The notes below the pieces were generated by a model. The model worked only from the letters and a program-made list of their open reading frames with translations, searched no databases and was not told where the DNA came from. The translations under genes were made by a program, and so were the position numbers. From Roseibium sediminicola (GTDB taxonomy: Bacteria; Pseudomonadota; Alphaproteobacteria; Rhizobiales; Stappiaceae), in NCBI RefSeq assembly GCF_023156505.1, contig NZ_JALNMJ010000010.1:1-64000 (forward strand): a stretch of DNA of 64,000 nt, written 5' to 3'. This document shows, piece after piece, positions 44,741 to 53,039 of this stretch. Numbering within the stretch: the first letter of the stretch is position 1; every line of letters begins with the position of its first letter.

Positions 44741-45253
44741 TCAGGCCTTGCGGCGGTAGGTGACGAAGGTGAAGTCGGCGCTGTCCTTTTCGGTGCGCTC
44801 CCCCGGAACACGGGATGTTTCCTGCCAGAGCGCCGGATCGATCTCCGGAAAGCGTGTGTCGCCGGACGGTTCGGCGTCGACTTCCGTGATTTCCAGCCGG
44901 CCGGCCCGCGTGATCGCCTGGGCATAGATCTGGCCGCCGCCAATGCACATGATTTCTCCGGAACCGGCCTCCCGTGCGAGCTCGCTCGCACGGTCGAACG
45001 CCGCTTCGAAGGAGGTCGCGCTCTCCGCGCCCTCCGGGGCATAGGCCGGATCGCGCGAAATCACCACATGCGGGCGTCCGGGCAATGGCTTGCCACCGAA
45101 GGACAGGAACGTCTTGCGGCCCATAATCACCGGTTTTCCGAGTGTCAGTTTCTTGAAATATTTCAGGTCGGACGACAGGCGCCAGGGCATGTCGTTGTCC
45201 GCGCCGATAATCCCGTTGCGCGCCACGGCGGCGATCAGGACGAGTTCAGGCAA
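44741..45253 (-). CDS. folA: Dihydrofolate reductase
   Basis: 170 residues. NADPH-dependent reduction of dihydrofolate. The family motifs are present in order: NGIIGADNDMPWRLSSDLKYF (substrate-site Asp in the N-D-M-P-W-R-L region), VIMGRKTF, LPGRPHVVISRDP, and the late IGGGQIYAQAI. The usual partner thyA is about 6.3 kb away on the same strand (51547), separated by an accessory block rather than adjacent as in many alphaproteobacteria. Confidence 0.97.
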   Translation of the reverse strand: MPELVLIAAVARNGIIGADNDMPWRLSSDLKYFKKLTLGKPVIMGRKTFLSFGGKPLPGRPHVVISRDPAYAPEGAESATSFEAAFDRASELAREAGSGEIMCIGGGQIYAQAITRAGRLEITEVDAEPSGDTRFPEIDPALWQETSRVPGERTEKDSADFTFVTYRRKA

Positions 45254-45411
45254 GCGATCCTCCGAATCCGGTTTTCTTTCTCCAATCCGCCTCCTAGCAT
45301 GATTTCCACCTGCTGTGGCAGTCCGCGAATTTCTTTTGGCCCGGTGTCGGTTTTCCCGGATCAGCGCCGTCCTTGCCGGGTAACGTCTTTTTTGAAGGGA
45401 GTTTTCAAACC

Positions 45412-45786
45412 ATGTCGGACCTGATGGACACCGTCTTGATCGAGCGCACCCGCGCGCTCATTCCCGATGACACCGTCGAGCAGAAGCGCATGTTCGGCGG
45501 CACCTGTTTCATGGTCAACGGCAACATGCTGGTCTGCGTTTCCAAACGCGGCCTGATGGCCCGTGTCGGCGCGGACCAGGAAGAAGAAGCCCTCTCCAAG
45601 CCGCATGCCTCGCAATGCCGTCCGACCGGACGGCCGATGCCCGGCTTCATCCGGATCGAGCCGGACGGCATCGAAACGGATGACGATCTGAAGGACTGGG
45701 TCGAGATGGCGCGCGCTTACGTTTGCGCCCTGCCGCCCAAGGCTGCGAAACCGAAAAAGGCGAAAGCCGGAAAGGCCGCCCAATGA
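45412..45786 (+). CDS. TfoX N-terminal domain protein
   Basis: 124 residues from the ATG at 45412 (GAAGGGA ribosome site). The TfoX_N fold covers most of it: KRMFGGTCFMVNGNMLVCVSKRGLMARVG near the N-terminus, then GRPMPGFIRIEPDGI. The C-terminal tail is Lys/Ala-rich (PKAAKPKKAKAGKAA). TfoX/Sxy proteins activate competence genes in gamma-proteobacteria, but stand-alone TfoX_N proteins elsewhere have no known role. It overlaps the DUF2461 gene by 4 nt. Confidence 0.9.
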   Translation: MSDLMDTVLIERTRALIPDDTVEQKRMFGGTCFMVNGNMLVCVSKRGLMARVGADQEEEALSKPHASQCRPTGRPMPGFIRIEPDGIETDDDLKDWVEMARAYVCALPPKAAKPKKAKAGKAAQ

Positions 45787-46463
45787 CTTCCGCCGGATTT
45801 GAGCCGGAGACATTCCGGTTTCTGGAAAACCTTGCCGCCAACAATTCCAAGGAGTGGTTCGAGGCCAACAAGGTGGACTATCAGCGCGCCATCAAGAAGC
45901 CGGCGGATCAGTTCCGGCCGGCGCTACAAGGGGCGCTCGAAGAGCTTACCGGGCGCGCGCTTGCCTCCAAGCAGTTCCGCATCAACCGCGACCTCCGGTT
46001 CTCCAAGGACAAGACACCCTACAACACGCATATCCGCATGGCTTTCTGGCCGACCGGTACCGCGTTTGAGGGCAAGGATGCCCAACCGCCCAGCTTCTTT
46101 CTGTCGATCGAGGCCGATCACATCCGCCTCGGCACAGGCTGCATGGCGTTTTCAAAGCCGGTGCTCGGCAAATATCTGAGTGCGCTGGAAACCGGTGGCG
46201 GCGACGAGGTCGCAGCGCTGCTCACCCAGTTGCAGAAGAAGGAGTTCGAGCTTTCCGAGCCGGATCTTGCCAAGGCACCGCGCGGCTTTCCCAAGGACCA
46301 CCCCCATGCGGAGCTGGCCCGGCACAAGGGCCTGGGTGTCTGGAAAACCTTGCCGGACCCCAAGGCGGTTCTCGGGAACGGGGCCGTTGCCGCGCTGGTG
46401 GAAAGCTGGGCGCCGACCCTGCCTTTTTGGCGATACTTGTTGGGTTTGCAGGAAAGAACTTGA
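45783..46463 (+). CDS. DUF2461 family protein (TIGR02453)
   Basis: 226 residues from the ATG at 45783, overlapping the TfoX-like stop (ATGA). Typical DUF2461 features are FRFLENLAANNSKEWFEANKVDY at the start, RINRDLRFSKDKTPYNTHI in the middle, and the C-terminal FWRYLLGL. The function is unknown; it is often coupled to TfoX-like or restriction-unrelated small genes. A LacI-type palindrome follows 3 nt after its stop. Confidence 0.92.
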   Translation: MTSAGFEPETFRFLENLAANNSKEWFEANKVDYQRAIKKPADQFRPALQGALEELTGRALASKQFRINRDLRFSKDKTPYNTHIRMAFWPTGTAFEGKDAQPPSFFLSIEADHIRLGTGCMAFSKPVLGKYLSALETGGGDEVAALLTQLQKKEFELSEPDLAKAPRGFPKDHPHAELARHKGLGVWKTLPDPKAVLGNGAVAALVESWAPTLPFWRYLLGLQERT

Positions 46464-46466
46464 ACC

Positions 46467-46478
46467 AAAGCGCTTTGA
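46467..46478. promoter_or_regulatory. LacI-type operator before beta-glucosidase gene
   Basis: CAAAGCGCTTTG is a perfect 12-bp palindrome with the central GCGC / AGCGCT core typical of LacI-family operators. It lies 45 nt upstream of the beta-glucosidase start. No LacI gene is in the window, so the repressor would be encoded elsewhere. Confidence 0.55.
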
Positions 46479-46522
46479 GACCTATCACATCGGCATCTTC
46501 CTTTCAGCCGAGATGAGTTCCG

Positions 46523-47872
46523 ATGGCATCCCCCAAAGATCTGGCCAAGCGCTTTCCAGAAGACTTCCTGTTCGGCGTGGCCACCGCCGCCTATCAGATC
46601 GAGGGCGCCGCAGCCGAGGACGGGCGCAAGCCCTCGATCTGGGACGCCTTTTCGAAAATGCCGGGCCGGGTCTATCGGGGGCATTCGGGTGACGTTGCCT
46701 GCGACCACTATCACCGCTGGGAGGCCGATCTCGATCTGATCCAGTCGCTCGGGGTCGATGCCTACCGCTTTTCCATCGCCTGGCCGCGCATCCTGCCGGA
46801 CGGCCGGGGCCAGGTGAACGAGAAGGGCCTGGATTTCTATGACCGGCTGATCGACGGCATGGTGGCGCGCGGGCTGAAGGTCTATCCGACGCTCTACCAC
46901 TGGGACCTGCCCCTGATGCTGGCCGGCGACGGCGGCTGGACCGCGCGCAGCACCGCCGAGGCGTTCGCGGACTATGCCGGTATCGTGGTGAGGCGGCTTG
47001 GCGACCGCATGGATGCGCTGGCGACCATCAATGAACCCTGGTGCATCTGTCACCTCAGCCATCTTTACGGAATTCATGCGCCTGGCGAAAAAAGCCCCGA
47101 GGCGTTCGCCGCCGCCCTGCATACCCTGAACCTTGCCCATGGGCTCGGCGTAAAGGCTGCCCGTTCAGAACGCCCCGATCTGCCGATGGGCATCGTTCTC
47201 AACGCCTATTCGATCTATCCGGCCTCCGAAGCGCCCGAAGACAAGGCCGCGGCTGAGCGGGCGTTCGAGTTCCACAACGGCGTCTATTTCAAGCCGCTCT
47301 TCGAGGGCGCCTATCCGGAAGAGTTCCTGGACGCCTTTGGCACATCGATGGACATCCGGGACGGTGACCTTTCGACAATCAACCAGCCGCTGGACTGGTG
47401 GGGCCTGAACTATTATACGCCCTGGCGCGTGCGCGAGGACGGCGACCTGGAAGCCGATTATCCGCAGGCCGTGGCCGTACCGCCGAATGGCAGCGTTCCC
47501 CAGACCGATATCGGCTGGGAAGTCTATGCACCGGGTCTTTCGGATCTTTTGAAGGATCTACATGTCCGCTACGCCCTGCCCGACTGTTACATCACCGAGA
47601 ACGGCGCCTGCTACAACGACGAGCCTGAAGGGGGCGTCATCGACGACCAGCGCCGGATCGATTATCTGGAAGGCCATTTCGGCGCCGTCGCCGACGCGAA
47701 AGACGCCGGCGTGCCGGTCAAGGGCTATTTCCTTTGGAGCCTGATGGACAATTTCGAATGGGCCGAAGGCTACCGCATGCGCTTCGGCATTGTTCACGTC
47801 GACTATGACAGCCTGGTCCGCACCCCGAAGGCCAGCGCGCACTGGTATCGGGAATTGCTGGCGGCGCGGTAG
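46523..47872 (+). CDS. Beta-glucosidase, glycoside hydrolase family 1
   Basis: 449 residues, the normal GH1 length, no signal peptide, so cytoplasmic. N-terminal FPEDFLFGVATAAYQIEGA, acid/base Glu in the TINEPW motif, nucleophile Glu in YITENGAC, and C-terminal FLWSLMDNFEWAEGYRMRFG are all present. It hydrolyses beta-glucosides or related disaccharides. No transporter gene is adjacent. The LacI-type palindrome upstream suggests sugar-responsive control. Confidence 0.96.
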   Translation: MASPKDLAKRFPEDFLFGVATAAYQIEGAAAEDGRKPSIWDAFSKMPGRVYRGHSGDVACDHYHRWEADLDLIQSLGVDAYRFSIAWPRILPDGRGQVNEKGLDFYDRLIDGMVARGLKVYPTLYHWDLPLMLAGDGGWTARSTAEAFADYAGIVVRRLGDRMDALATINEPWCICHLSHLYGIHAPGEKSPEAFAAALHTLNLAHGLGVKAARSERPDLPMGIVLNAYSIYPASEAPEDKAAAERAFEFHNGVYFKPLFEGAYPEEFLDAFGTSMDIRDGDLSTINQPLDWWGLNYYTPWRVREDGDLEADYPQAVAVPPNGSVPQTDIGWEVYAPGLSDLLKDLHVRYALPDCYITENGACYNDEPEGGVIDDQRRIDYLEGHFGAVADAKDAGVPVKGYFLWSLMDNFEWAEGYRMRFGIVHVDYDSLVRTPKASAHWYRELLAAR

Positions 47873-47916
47873 GTTTGCCGTATCCGGACATCCTGCGGCG
47901 TTTGCCCCCAATTCAG

Positions 47917-48024
47917 CGTCATCCTGAGGAGCCGCGTGAGCGGCGTCTCGAAGGACGGGCCACTTGCTATGGAACTTGAGGCCGGTCCTTCGAGACGCGC
48001 GCAAGCGCGCTCCTCAGGATGACG
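47917..48024. repeat. Dispersed CGTCATCCTGAGG palindromic repeat
   Basis: CGTCATCCTGAGGAGC...GTCTCGAAGGAC on the left, GTCCTTCGAGAC...GCTCCTCAGGATGACG on the right; the arms are near complements with GC-rich loops inside. A class distinct from the CGTCATCCCGG repeats. It lies between convergent beta-glucosidase and serine hydrolase genes. Confidence 0.8.
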
Positions 48025-48046
48025 ACGGAATTTGTGGCAGTTTCAG

Positions 48047-49117
48047 TCACACCCTGACCAAATTCGCTAGGATGATCTCGCTCCAGACCCGCGTCGGCGG
48101 GATCCAGGCGGTCCAATCATTGTAATTTCCGGAAAAGATGACGGCGGCGATATCGGCCTTGGGGCAGATCCACAGACGCTGGCCGCCATTGCCGAAGCCG
48201 GCGAACCAGTCCGCGGGCCCGCCAAGCGCCGGTACCGGGGCCTGACCGCAGAACCAGGAATAACCGTAGTCCGGGCCTTCTCCAGTGGCGATTGCCGGCC
48301 GTAGCGAGGCCGTCAGCCAGGCTTCGGGGACGATGCGGTGGTCCTGCCAGACGCCGTTGCCCAGCAACAGCCGGCCGATTTTCAGAAGGTCGGGCGCGGT
48401 CAGGCGCAGGCCGGAGGCCGGCGAATGGGTGCCGTCCGGCCCGGCAGACCATTCGAACGTCTCGATCCCCAGAGGGCCGAACAGGACCTCGCGCGCGAAG
48501 TCCGGCAGTTTTCTGCCCGTACCCCGCTGCAGGATCTCGCCGACCAGCGCGGTGGCACCACCGCTGTAGATCCAGCGTGTGCCCGGCTCCGCCACAAAGG
48601 GCCGCTCCAGAATGTAGCGATAGCGGTCCGGCGCCATTTCCATGGCGATTTCGCTGTTTTCAGGATCTGTATAGGGGCGGGTCTCGTCCCATTCCATGCC
48701 GAGCGTCATGGTCAGCGCGTGCTCGATGGTCAGGCGTTGCCGCTCCGGATCGGTTGCCAGGTCCGGATAGTCCGGAAACAGCTCCAGGAGCGGCGTGTCC
48801 AGCCGCGGCACGTCACCGCGTTCCAGGGCAATGCCATAAAGCAGGCTGACGATGCTTTTGGAGACAGAGCGCAGGTCATGCAATGTGTCGGCGGCAAACG
48901 TCACTTCGCCGATGGACCGGCCCCAATTCTCATCCGGGCCGCTGCCATAGCTTTCCAGAACCGTTTCGCCGCCCCGTTCGGCCAGCACGACGTGAAGATG
49001 CGGCAAAAGCCCCGCCTCAACACCTGCGCAGAGCCTGCGCCCGATCGCCGTGTCGAAGCCGCGCCGTTCGGCGGCAAGCGCGTGTGGAGAGAGGGAAAGT
49101 TCGCCAGTTGAAACCAT
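48047..49117 (-). CDS. Serine hydrolase of the beta-lactamase class C / esterase family
   Basis: 356 residues, no signal peptide. The SxxK motif is SVSK in LRSVSKSIVSLLYGIAL. The Tyr motif is YSGG in RWIYSGGATALVGEI. The late region has FAGFGNGGQRLW in place of a KTG box, as in family EstB-like enzymes. The family covers esterases, D-aminopeptidases and transesterases; lactam hydrolysis should not be assumed. It is monocistronic and divergent from the multicopper oxidase gene (145 bp between starts). Confidence 0.88.
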   Translation of the reverse strand: MVSTGELSLSPHALAAERRGFDTAIGRRLCAGVEAGLLPHLHVVLAERGGETVLESYGSGPDENWGRSIGEVTFAADTLHDLRSVSKSIVSLLYGIALERGDVPRLDTPLLELFPDYPDLATDPERQRLTIEHALTMTLGMEWDETRPYTDPENSEIAMEMAPDRYRYILERPFVAEPGTRWIYSGGATALVGEILQRGTGRKLPDFAREVLFGPLGIETFEWSAGPDGTHSPASGLRLTAPDLLKIGRLLLGNGVWQDHRIVPEAWLTASLRPAIATGEGPDYGYSWFCGQAPVPALGGPADWFAGFGNGGQRLWICPKADIAAVIFSGNYNDWTAWIPPTRVWSEIILANLVRV

Positions 49118-49261
49118 CGCCTGAAATTCCTGCTGGTAAATCCATGGGTAGAGTGATTGGTTTCAAAGCGAATTGCGACCGATTTCTGCCCCAAAAGTTT
49201 TTGTCCTACATCTTGACCTTCCTCCTGCTGGAGGCCTCAATTAACGGTGGGGGATGTCAGT

Positions 49262-50671
49262 ATGGTCGACCGGGAGACACGCGCCTTGGATCGCAGAACG
49301 TTCTTGAAAACATCCGTGGCCGGATGCGCAGCCACCCTGTTGCCGACTTTTTCTCTGGCGAAAGCCGCCGACGGTTTTTTCGAGCTGACAGCTGAAAAAG
49401 GCCAGGCCCGGCTCTATGGCCCGGATGGCGGGCTCTCCGACCTCTGGCTCTATAACGGCCGCCTGCCCGGCCCGGAAATTCGGGTGAAACGCGGCGAGCG
49501 TGTCCGTGTCCGGTTTAAGAACGACCTGGACGAACCGACCTCCGTGCACTGGCACGGCATCCGCATCGACAACAAGATGGACGGCGTTGCCGGTCTGACC
49601 CAACCGGCAGTGAAGCCCGGCGAAAGCTTCGACTACGATTTTGTCGCGCCCGATGCCGGCACGTACTGGTATCACGCCCATAACATGAGCTGGAACCAGG
49701 TGCCGCGCGGGCTTGCCGGTCCCCTGATCGTCGAGGAGGAGGAACCACTCTTCACTCCGGAGCGTGACATCATTCTGATGCTGAGCGACTGGCGGCTCGA
49801 CGAGGACGGTGTTCTGGACACGGAAAGCTTCGGCGCCATGCATGATTTTTCTCATGCCGGACGCCTCGGCAACTGGCTGACCATCAACGGGATCTCCATG
49901 CCGGAGATCCCTCTGCAGCAGGGCCGCTGGCATCGTCTTCGCCTGATCAATTCCTCTGCTTCAAGGGTCCTGGACATCGCCCCATCCCGCTTCGGCGCCA
50001 AGGTCATCGCGCTGGACGGCCAGCCTTTCGAGACCCCGCGCGACATGGACGGTAGGCTGCGTCTGTCGCCGGCACAGCGCATGGATCTGGTGATGCGGCC
50101 GGAAACAGCCGAAGACATCCCCTTCGAGACTATGACCGGCAAGCCCTTCCGTTTCGCGACCTTCAAGATCGGCGCCGGACAGGGGGACGACCTTCCGCTA
50201 AAACAGCCCGCAATCAACAGACTGCCGGAACCGGATCTCACCGCGGCCTGGGAACTGCCGCTGGTCATGGCCGGCGGGGCCATGGGCGGCATGCGCGCGC
50301 TGATGGAGGGCCGCACAAGGGACGAGCTCAATCAGATGATGCAGGACGGCCTGTTCTGGACGCTGAACGGCAAGGCCCGCATGGACGACACGCCGATGTT
50401 CACCGCCAAACGCGGCGAGACCATTCTCCTGGAAAGCCGCAACGACACCTCCTTTGCTCATGCCATGCATCTGCACGGCCATCACTTCCGCGTGCTGGAG
50501 CGCAACGGCAAGAAACTGGAGCACCCGGACTGGCGCGATACTTTCACAGCGGAACCCCAGGAAACCGTCAAGATCGCCTTTGTCGCCGACAACCCGGGCA
50601 AATGGCTGATCCACTGCCACATGCTGGGCCACGCGGCCTCGGGCATGATGACGTGGTTCGAGGTGGGGTGA
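49262..50671 (+). CDS. Multicopper oxidase, Tat-exported
   Basis: 469 residues from the ATG at 49262 (GGTGGGGG ribosome site); a GTG at 49247 is possible. A twin-arginine signal is visible: DRRTFLKTSVAGCAATLLP. Three cupredoxin regions follow. Copper ligands sit in HWHG (about 96), WYHAHN, HLHGHHF and HCHMLGHAASGMM; the last is the HCHxxxH region with Met as T1 axial ligand. Oxidises substrates with O2 in the periplasm; related to copper-resistance and laccase-like enzymes. No copper chaperone or regulator is beside it. Confidence 0.93.
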   Translation: MVDRETRALDRRTFLKTSVAGCAATLLPTFSLAKAADGFFELTAEKGQARLYGPDGGLSDLWLYNGRLPGPEIRVKRGERVRVRFKNDLDEPTSVHWHGIRIDNKMDGVAGLTQPAVKPGESFDYDFVAPDAGTYWYHAHNMSWNQVPRGLAGPLIVEEEEPLFTPERDIILMLSDWRLDEDGVLDTESFGAMHDFSHAGRLGNWLTINGISMPEIPLQQGRWHRLRLINSSASRVLDIAPSRFGAKVIALDGQPFETPRDMDGRLRLSPAQRMDLVMRPETAEDIPFETMTGKPFRFATFKIGAGQGDDLPLKQPAINRLPEPDLTAAWELPLVMAGGAMGGMRALMEGRTRDELNQMMQDGLFWTLNGKARMDDTPMFTAKRGETILLESRNDTSFAHAMHLHGHHFRVLERNGKKLEHPDWRDTFTAEPQETVKIAFVADNPGKWLIHCHMLGHAASGMMTWFEVG

Positions 50672-50688
50672 AGATCAGCCGGAAATTC

Positions 50689-50958
50689 TAGGCTGTAGTG
50701 ACACATTGACGATTGGCAGCGCCGCCCGAGAATTGGGTCATTTCAAGGAGCATGGAGGACGGACATGCGGGGCATATTCGACGACATGCGACGCGGAAAT
50801 GACCCAATTATCGGACGGCCCCTTCGGGGTTGGGCCAGGATCGTCCCTGAAGGCGTTGGAAATGCTCGAAAGTGCGCTGCACTTCCTTGCGCTTTCCGCC
50901 TGTTCAGGAACGATCCTGACGCCAACGATGCCAGTCGTTAATGTCTCACTACAGCCTA
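50689..50958. mobile_element. 270-bp element with imperfect terminal inverted repeats
   Basis: The left end TAGGCTGTAGTGACACATTG.. (50689-50710) matches the complement of the right end (50937-50958) at 20 of 22 positions, with further similarity outside. An inner perfect 14-bp palindrome AATTGGGTCATTTC/GAAATGACCCAATT lies at 50731-50744 and 50796-50809. There is no coding sequence. Its right end touches the parE stop (50962-50964). Like the element at 61898 the left end begins within CTAG. Confidence 0.65.
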
Positions 50959-50961
50959 ATT

Positions 50962-51252
50962 TCAGAGATTTAGATCCGGATCCATTCGTTCGTGCAATAT
51001 GCGAACGATGATCAGAACCGCGTTCGTCTCTCGAAAATAGAGAACATGTTTACCCGATTTCGCTTTCCGGTATCCGGGGCGGACATGTTCAGCGGACTGA
51101 CTAATCAATTTATCCCGAGCTAGAGCCTGGCAAGACGATTTCAGATCCCGCACATATTGGACAGCCTGTTGTCTGCCCCAGAGATCAACGGTGTATTGCC
51201 AGATCTCGTTTAGATCCTGTTCCGCAGCCGGTGTGAACTGCAGGCGGCGCAA
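50962..51252 (-). CDS. ParE/RelE family toxin
   Basis: A 96-residue RelE/ParE fold toxin: FTPAAEQDLNEIWQYTVDLWG at the N-terminus, then the basic beta-strand region RPGYRKAKSGKHVLYFRE, and VRILHERMDP at the end. ParE members poison gyrase; RelE members cut mRNA. The ParD-type partner upstream favours ParE. Stop and start of the pair are 3 nt apart. The 3' end abuts a mobile-looking element. Confidence 0.92.
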   Translation of the reverse strand: MRRLQFTPAAEQDLNEIWQYTVDLWGRQQAVQYVRDLKSSCQALARDKLISQSAEHVRPGYRKAKSGKHVLYFRETNAVLIIVRILHERMDPDLNL

Positions 51253-51255
51253 GGG

Positions 51256-51492
51256 TCAATCCGCTAATTTGCGTTCAAGGAAAGCGTCGAAGTCGAAATC
51301 GTACGGTTCGCCGGAAGCCTCACCTTCTTTCAGCGCAGCGCGCACCTGTTCAAGCCGCGTTTCCTGCTCCTCGAGCAGCCTCAGGCCTGCGCGGACGACA
51401 TCGCTCGCGCTCGCGTAGCGCCCAGAGCGGATACGCTCATCAACGAAGTCCGAAAAATGATTTCCAAGGGAAATGGAAGTGTTGCGCGGCAT
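51256..51492 (-). CDS. ParD family antitoxin
   Basis: A 78-residue CopG/ParD-type antitoxin. The N-terminal ribbon-helix-helix is NTSISLGNHFSDFVDERIRSG, then YASASDVVRAGLRLLEE; the acidic C-terminal tail (EASGEPYDFDFDAFLERKL) binds the toxin. It is the first gene of the pair and probably represses its own promoter through the palindrome at 51508-51534. Confidence 0.93.
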   Translation of the reverse strand: MPRNTSISLGNHFSDFVDERIRSGRYASASDVVRAGLRLLEEQETRLEQVRAALKEGEASGEPYDFDFDAFLERKLAD

Positions 51493-51507
51493 GACTGGCT
51501 CCTAAAG

Positions 51508-51534
51508 GGACAGTACCAAAAATTGGTACTGTCC
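51508..51534. promoter_or_regulatory. Palindromic operator of the parDE pair
   Basis: GGACAGTACCAA (51508-51519) and TTGGTACTGTCC (51523-51534) are perfect 12-bp arms with an AAA spacer, 16 nt upstream of the ParD start codon. A ribbon-helix-helix antitoxin operator is the likely meaning. Confidence 0.75.
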
Positions 51535-51546
51535 TCAAGCGTACGA

Positions 51547-52341
51547 TCACACCGCGATCGGCGCCGCGATGTGCGGGTGCGGGTCGTAGCCCACCAGCTC
51601 GAAATCCTCGAACCTGAACGAGAAAAGGTCGGTGACATCCGGATTGATCTTCATCTGCGGCAGCGGGCGCGGCAACCGCGTCAGCTGATCGCGGGCCTGG
51701 TCGAAATGGTTGGAATAAAGATGCGCGTCGCCGAACGTGTGCACAAAGTCGCCCGGTTTCAGCCCGGTGACCTGGGCGACCATCATGGTGAGGAGCGCAT
51801 AGGAGGCGATGTTGAACGGCACGCCCAGAAAGACGTCGGCCGAGCGCTGATACAGCTGGCAGGAGAGTTTTCCATCCGCGACATAGAACTGGAACAGGGA
51901 ATGGCACGGCGGCAGCGCCATCTCGTCGACCAGGGCCGGGTTCCAGGCCGAGACGATCAGCCGGCGGCTTTCCGGATTGGTGCGGATCATTTGCAAGAGT
52001 TTGGCGATCTGGTCGATGGAGCGCCCGTCGGGTGCCGGCCAGGAGCGCCACTGGTAACCATAGACAGGGCCGAGCTCGCCATTCTCATCGGCCCAGTCGT
52101 CCCAGATCCTGACGCCGTTTTCCTTGAGGTAACGGATATTGGTGTCGCCGGCGAGAAACCAGAGCAGCTCGTGGATGATCGATTTCAGATGCAGCTTCTT
52201 GGTGGTGACCACCGGAAAGCCTTCCGAGAGGTCGAAGCGCATCTGATGGCCGAAAATGGAGCGCGTGCCCGTGCCGGTGCGGTCGCCGCGGTCGATGCCT
52301 TCGTCCAGAATTTTCGCCAGAAGATCGAGATATTGCTGCAC
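51547..52341 (-). CDS. thyA: Thymidylate synthase
   Basis: I take the GTG at 52341 as start, giving 264 residues, the same length as the E. coli enzyme, beginning [15 protein letters not shown]; an ATG at 52401 would add 20 residues. It methylates dUMP with methylene-tetrahydrofolate. Motifs: [31 protein letters not shown], catalytic Cys in [12 protein letters not shown] (about 145), [20 protein letters not shown], and the terminal [11 protein letters not shown]. folA lies 6.3 kb downstream on the same strand. Confidence 0.96.
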   Translation of the reverse strand: MQQYLDLLAKILDEGIDRGDRTGTGTRSIFGHQMRFDLSEGFPVVTTKKLHLKSIIHELLWFLAGDTNIRYLKENGVRIWDDWADENGELGPVYGYQWRSWPAPDGRSIDQIAKLLQMIRTNPESRRLIVSAWNPALVDEMALPPCHSLFQFYVADGKLSCQLYQRSADVFLGVPFNIASYALLTMMVAQVTGLKPGDFVHTFGDAHLYSNHFDQARDQLTRLPRPLPQMKINPDVTDLFSFRFEDFELVGYDPHPHIAAPIAV

Positions 52342-52559
52342 GTTTGAGGCCCCTGCTCGCCGGGTTTCTGGACTTGGGGTTAATGTGGCAGATTTTCGCA
52401 AAAACGCAGCCCTTGTCGCCGACTTTCCCCAGCTTCGCGCTCCCCTCGGAGATCAAGCTGCCGTGAGCCGGCAAAGCAGCCCTCACAACGAATGCCCCTT
52501 TCCATTCAGGTTCAAAACCCCTATATCAGGCGTGCTGGTTCGCCAGCTATGGCAATAAA

Positions 52560-52865
52560 TGGTCAGTGCAATAAACCTATCGGACCCGGGGGCGGTACCC
52601 GGCGCCTCCACCCAAGCCCATGGGGCTTAAGCTCAAGAAATCTCATGGGTTTCGGCGGGGGCGAAATAGGATCGACGAGGGTGTAAAGACTGCGCTTTTG
52701 CTCGGCATTGTACCACCGTTATCGGGCTGTTCTAATAGTTGCAAACGACAACTATGCTATGGACAACGCTGTCGCAGCGTAATGCTGCGCCGGTAGTCCA
52801 CTAAGTCCTGCTGGTTAGCACCTTCAGGCGGGGTTCGGAGGCACCTGGCAACAGAAGCCTCCACT
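52560..52865 (+). ncRNA. ssrA: tmRNA, circularly permuted two-piece form
   Basis: The order is permuted: the acceptor piece comes first, the coding piece second. T stem CCGGG (52586-52590), 7-nt loop and CCCGG (52598-52602) lead directly into CGCCTCC (52603-52609), A and CC. After a short interpiece, GGGGGCG (52657-52663) begins the coding piece and pairs with CGCCTCC, giving a 7-bp acceptor stem with a G3-U70 wobble, the alanine identity pair. TAGGATCGAC follows, as in all tmRNAs. The resume codon GCA opens the tag frame at 52741-52782: ANDNYAMDNAVAA-stop, very like the Caulobacter tag. Outer ends are approximate. It rescues stalled ribosomes. Confidence 0.92.
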
Positions 52866-53039
52866 GATCTTTCCACATTTTGCCTCTGTCCTAGTTACTT
52901 CCCCATGGGGTTGCAGCAATTCCGGAGCGATGCGGCACATTAATCTGGGTTCACTTGGAAAAGAGCCTTTTCTTTTTGATCCCGTCCCGTCAATGTGCTG
53001 CAGAGAGATGACTTTTCCAGCGAGATTCGAACAAAACTG

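Noticed and set aside
48047..49117. True class C beta-lactamase (antibiotic resistance gene)
   Set aside because: There is no signal peptide, the Tyr motif is YSG rather than YxN, and no KTG box is seen; an esterase-like serine hydrolase fits better.
52560..52865. An ordinary tRNA gene at the ssrA locus
   Set aside because: There is no D arm or anticodon arm in tRNA order; the acceptor halves are in permuted order and a tag frame follows.
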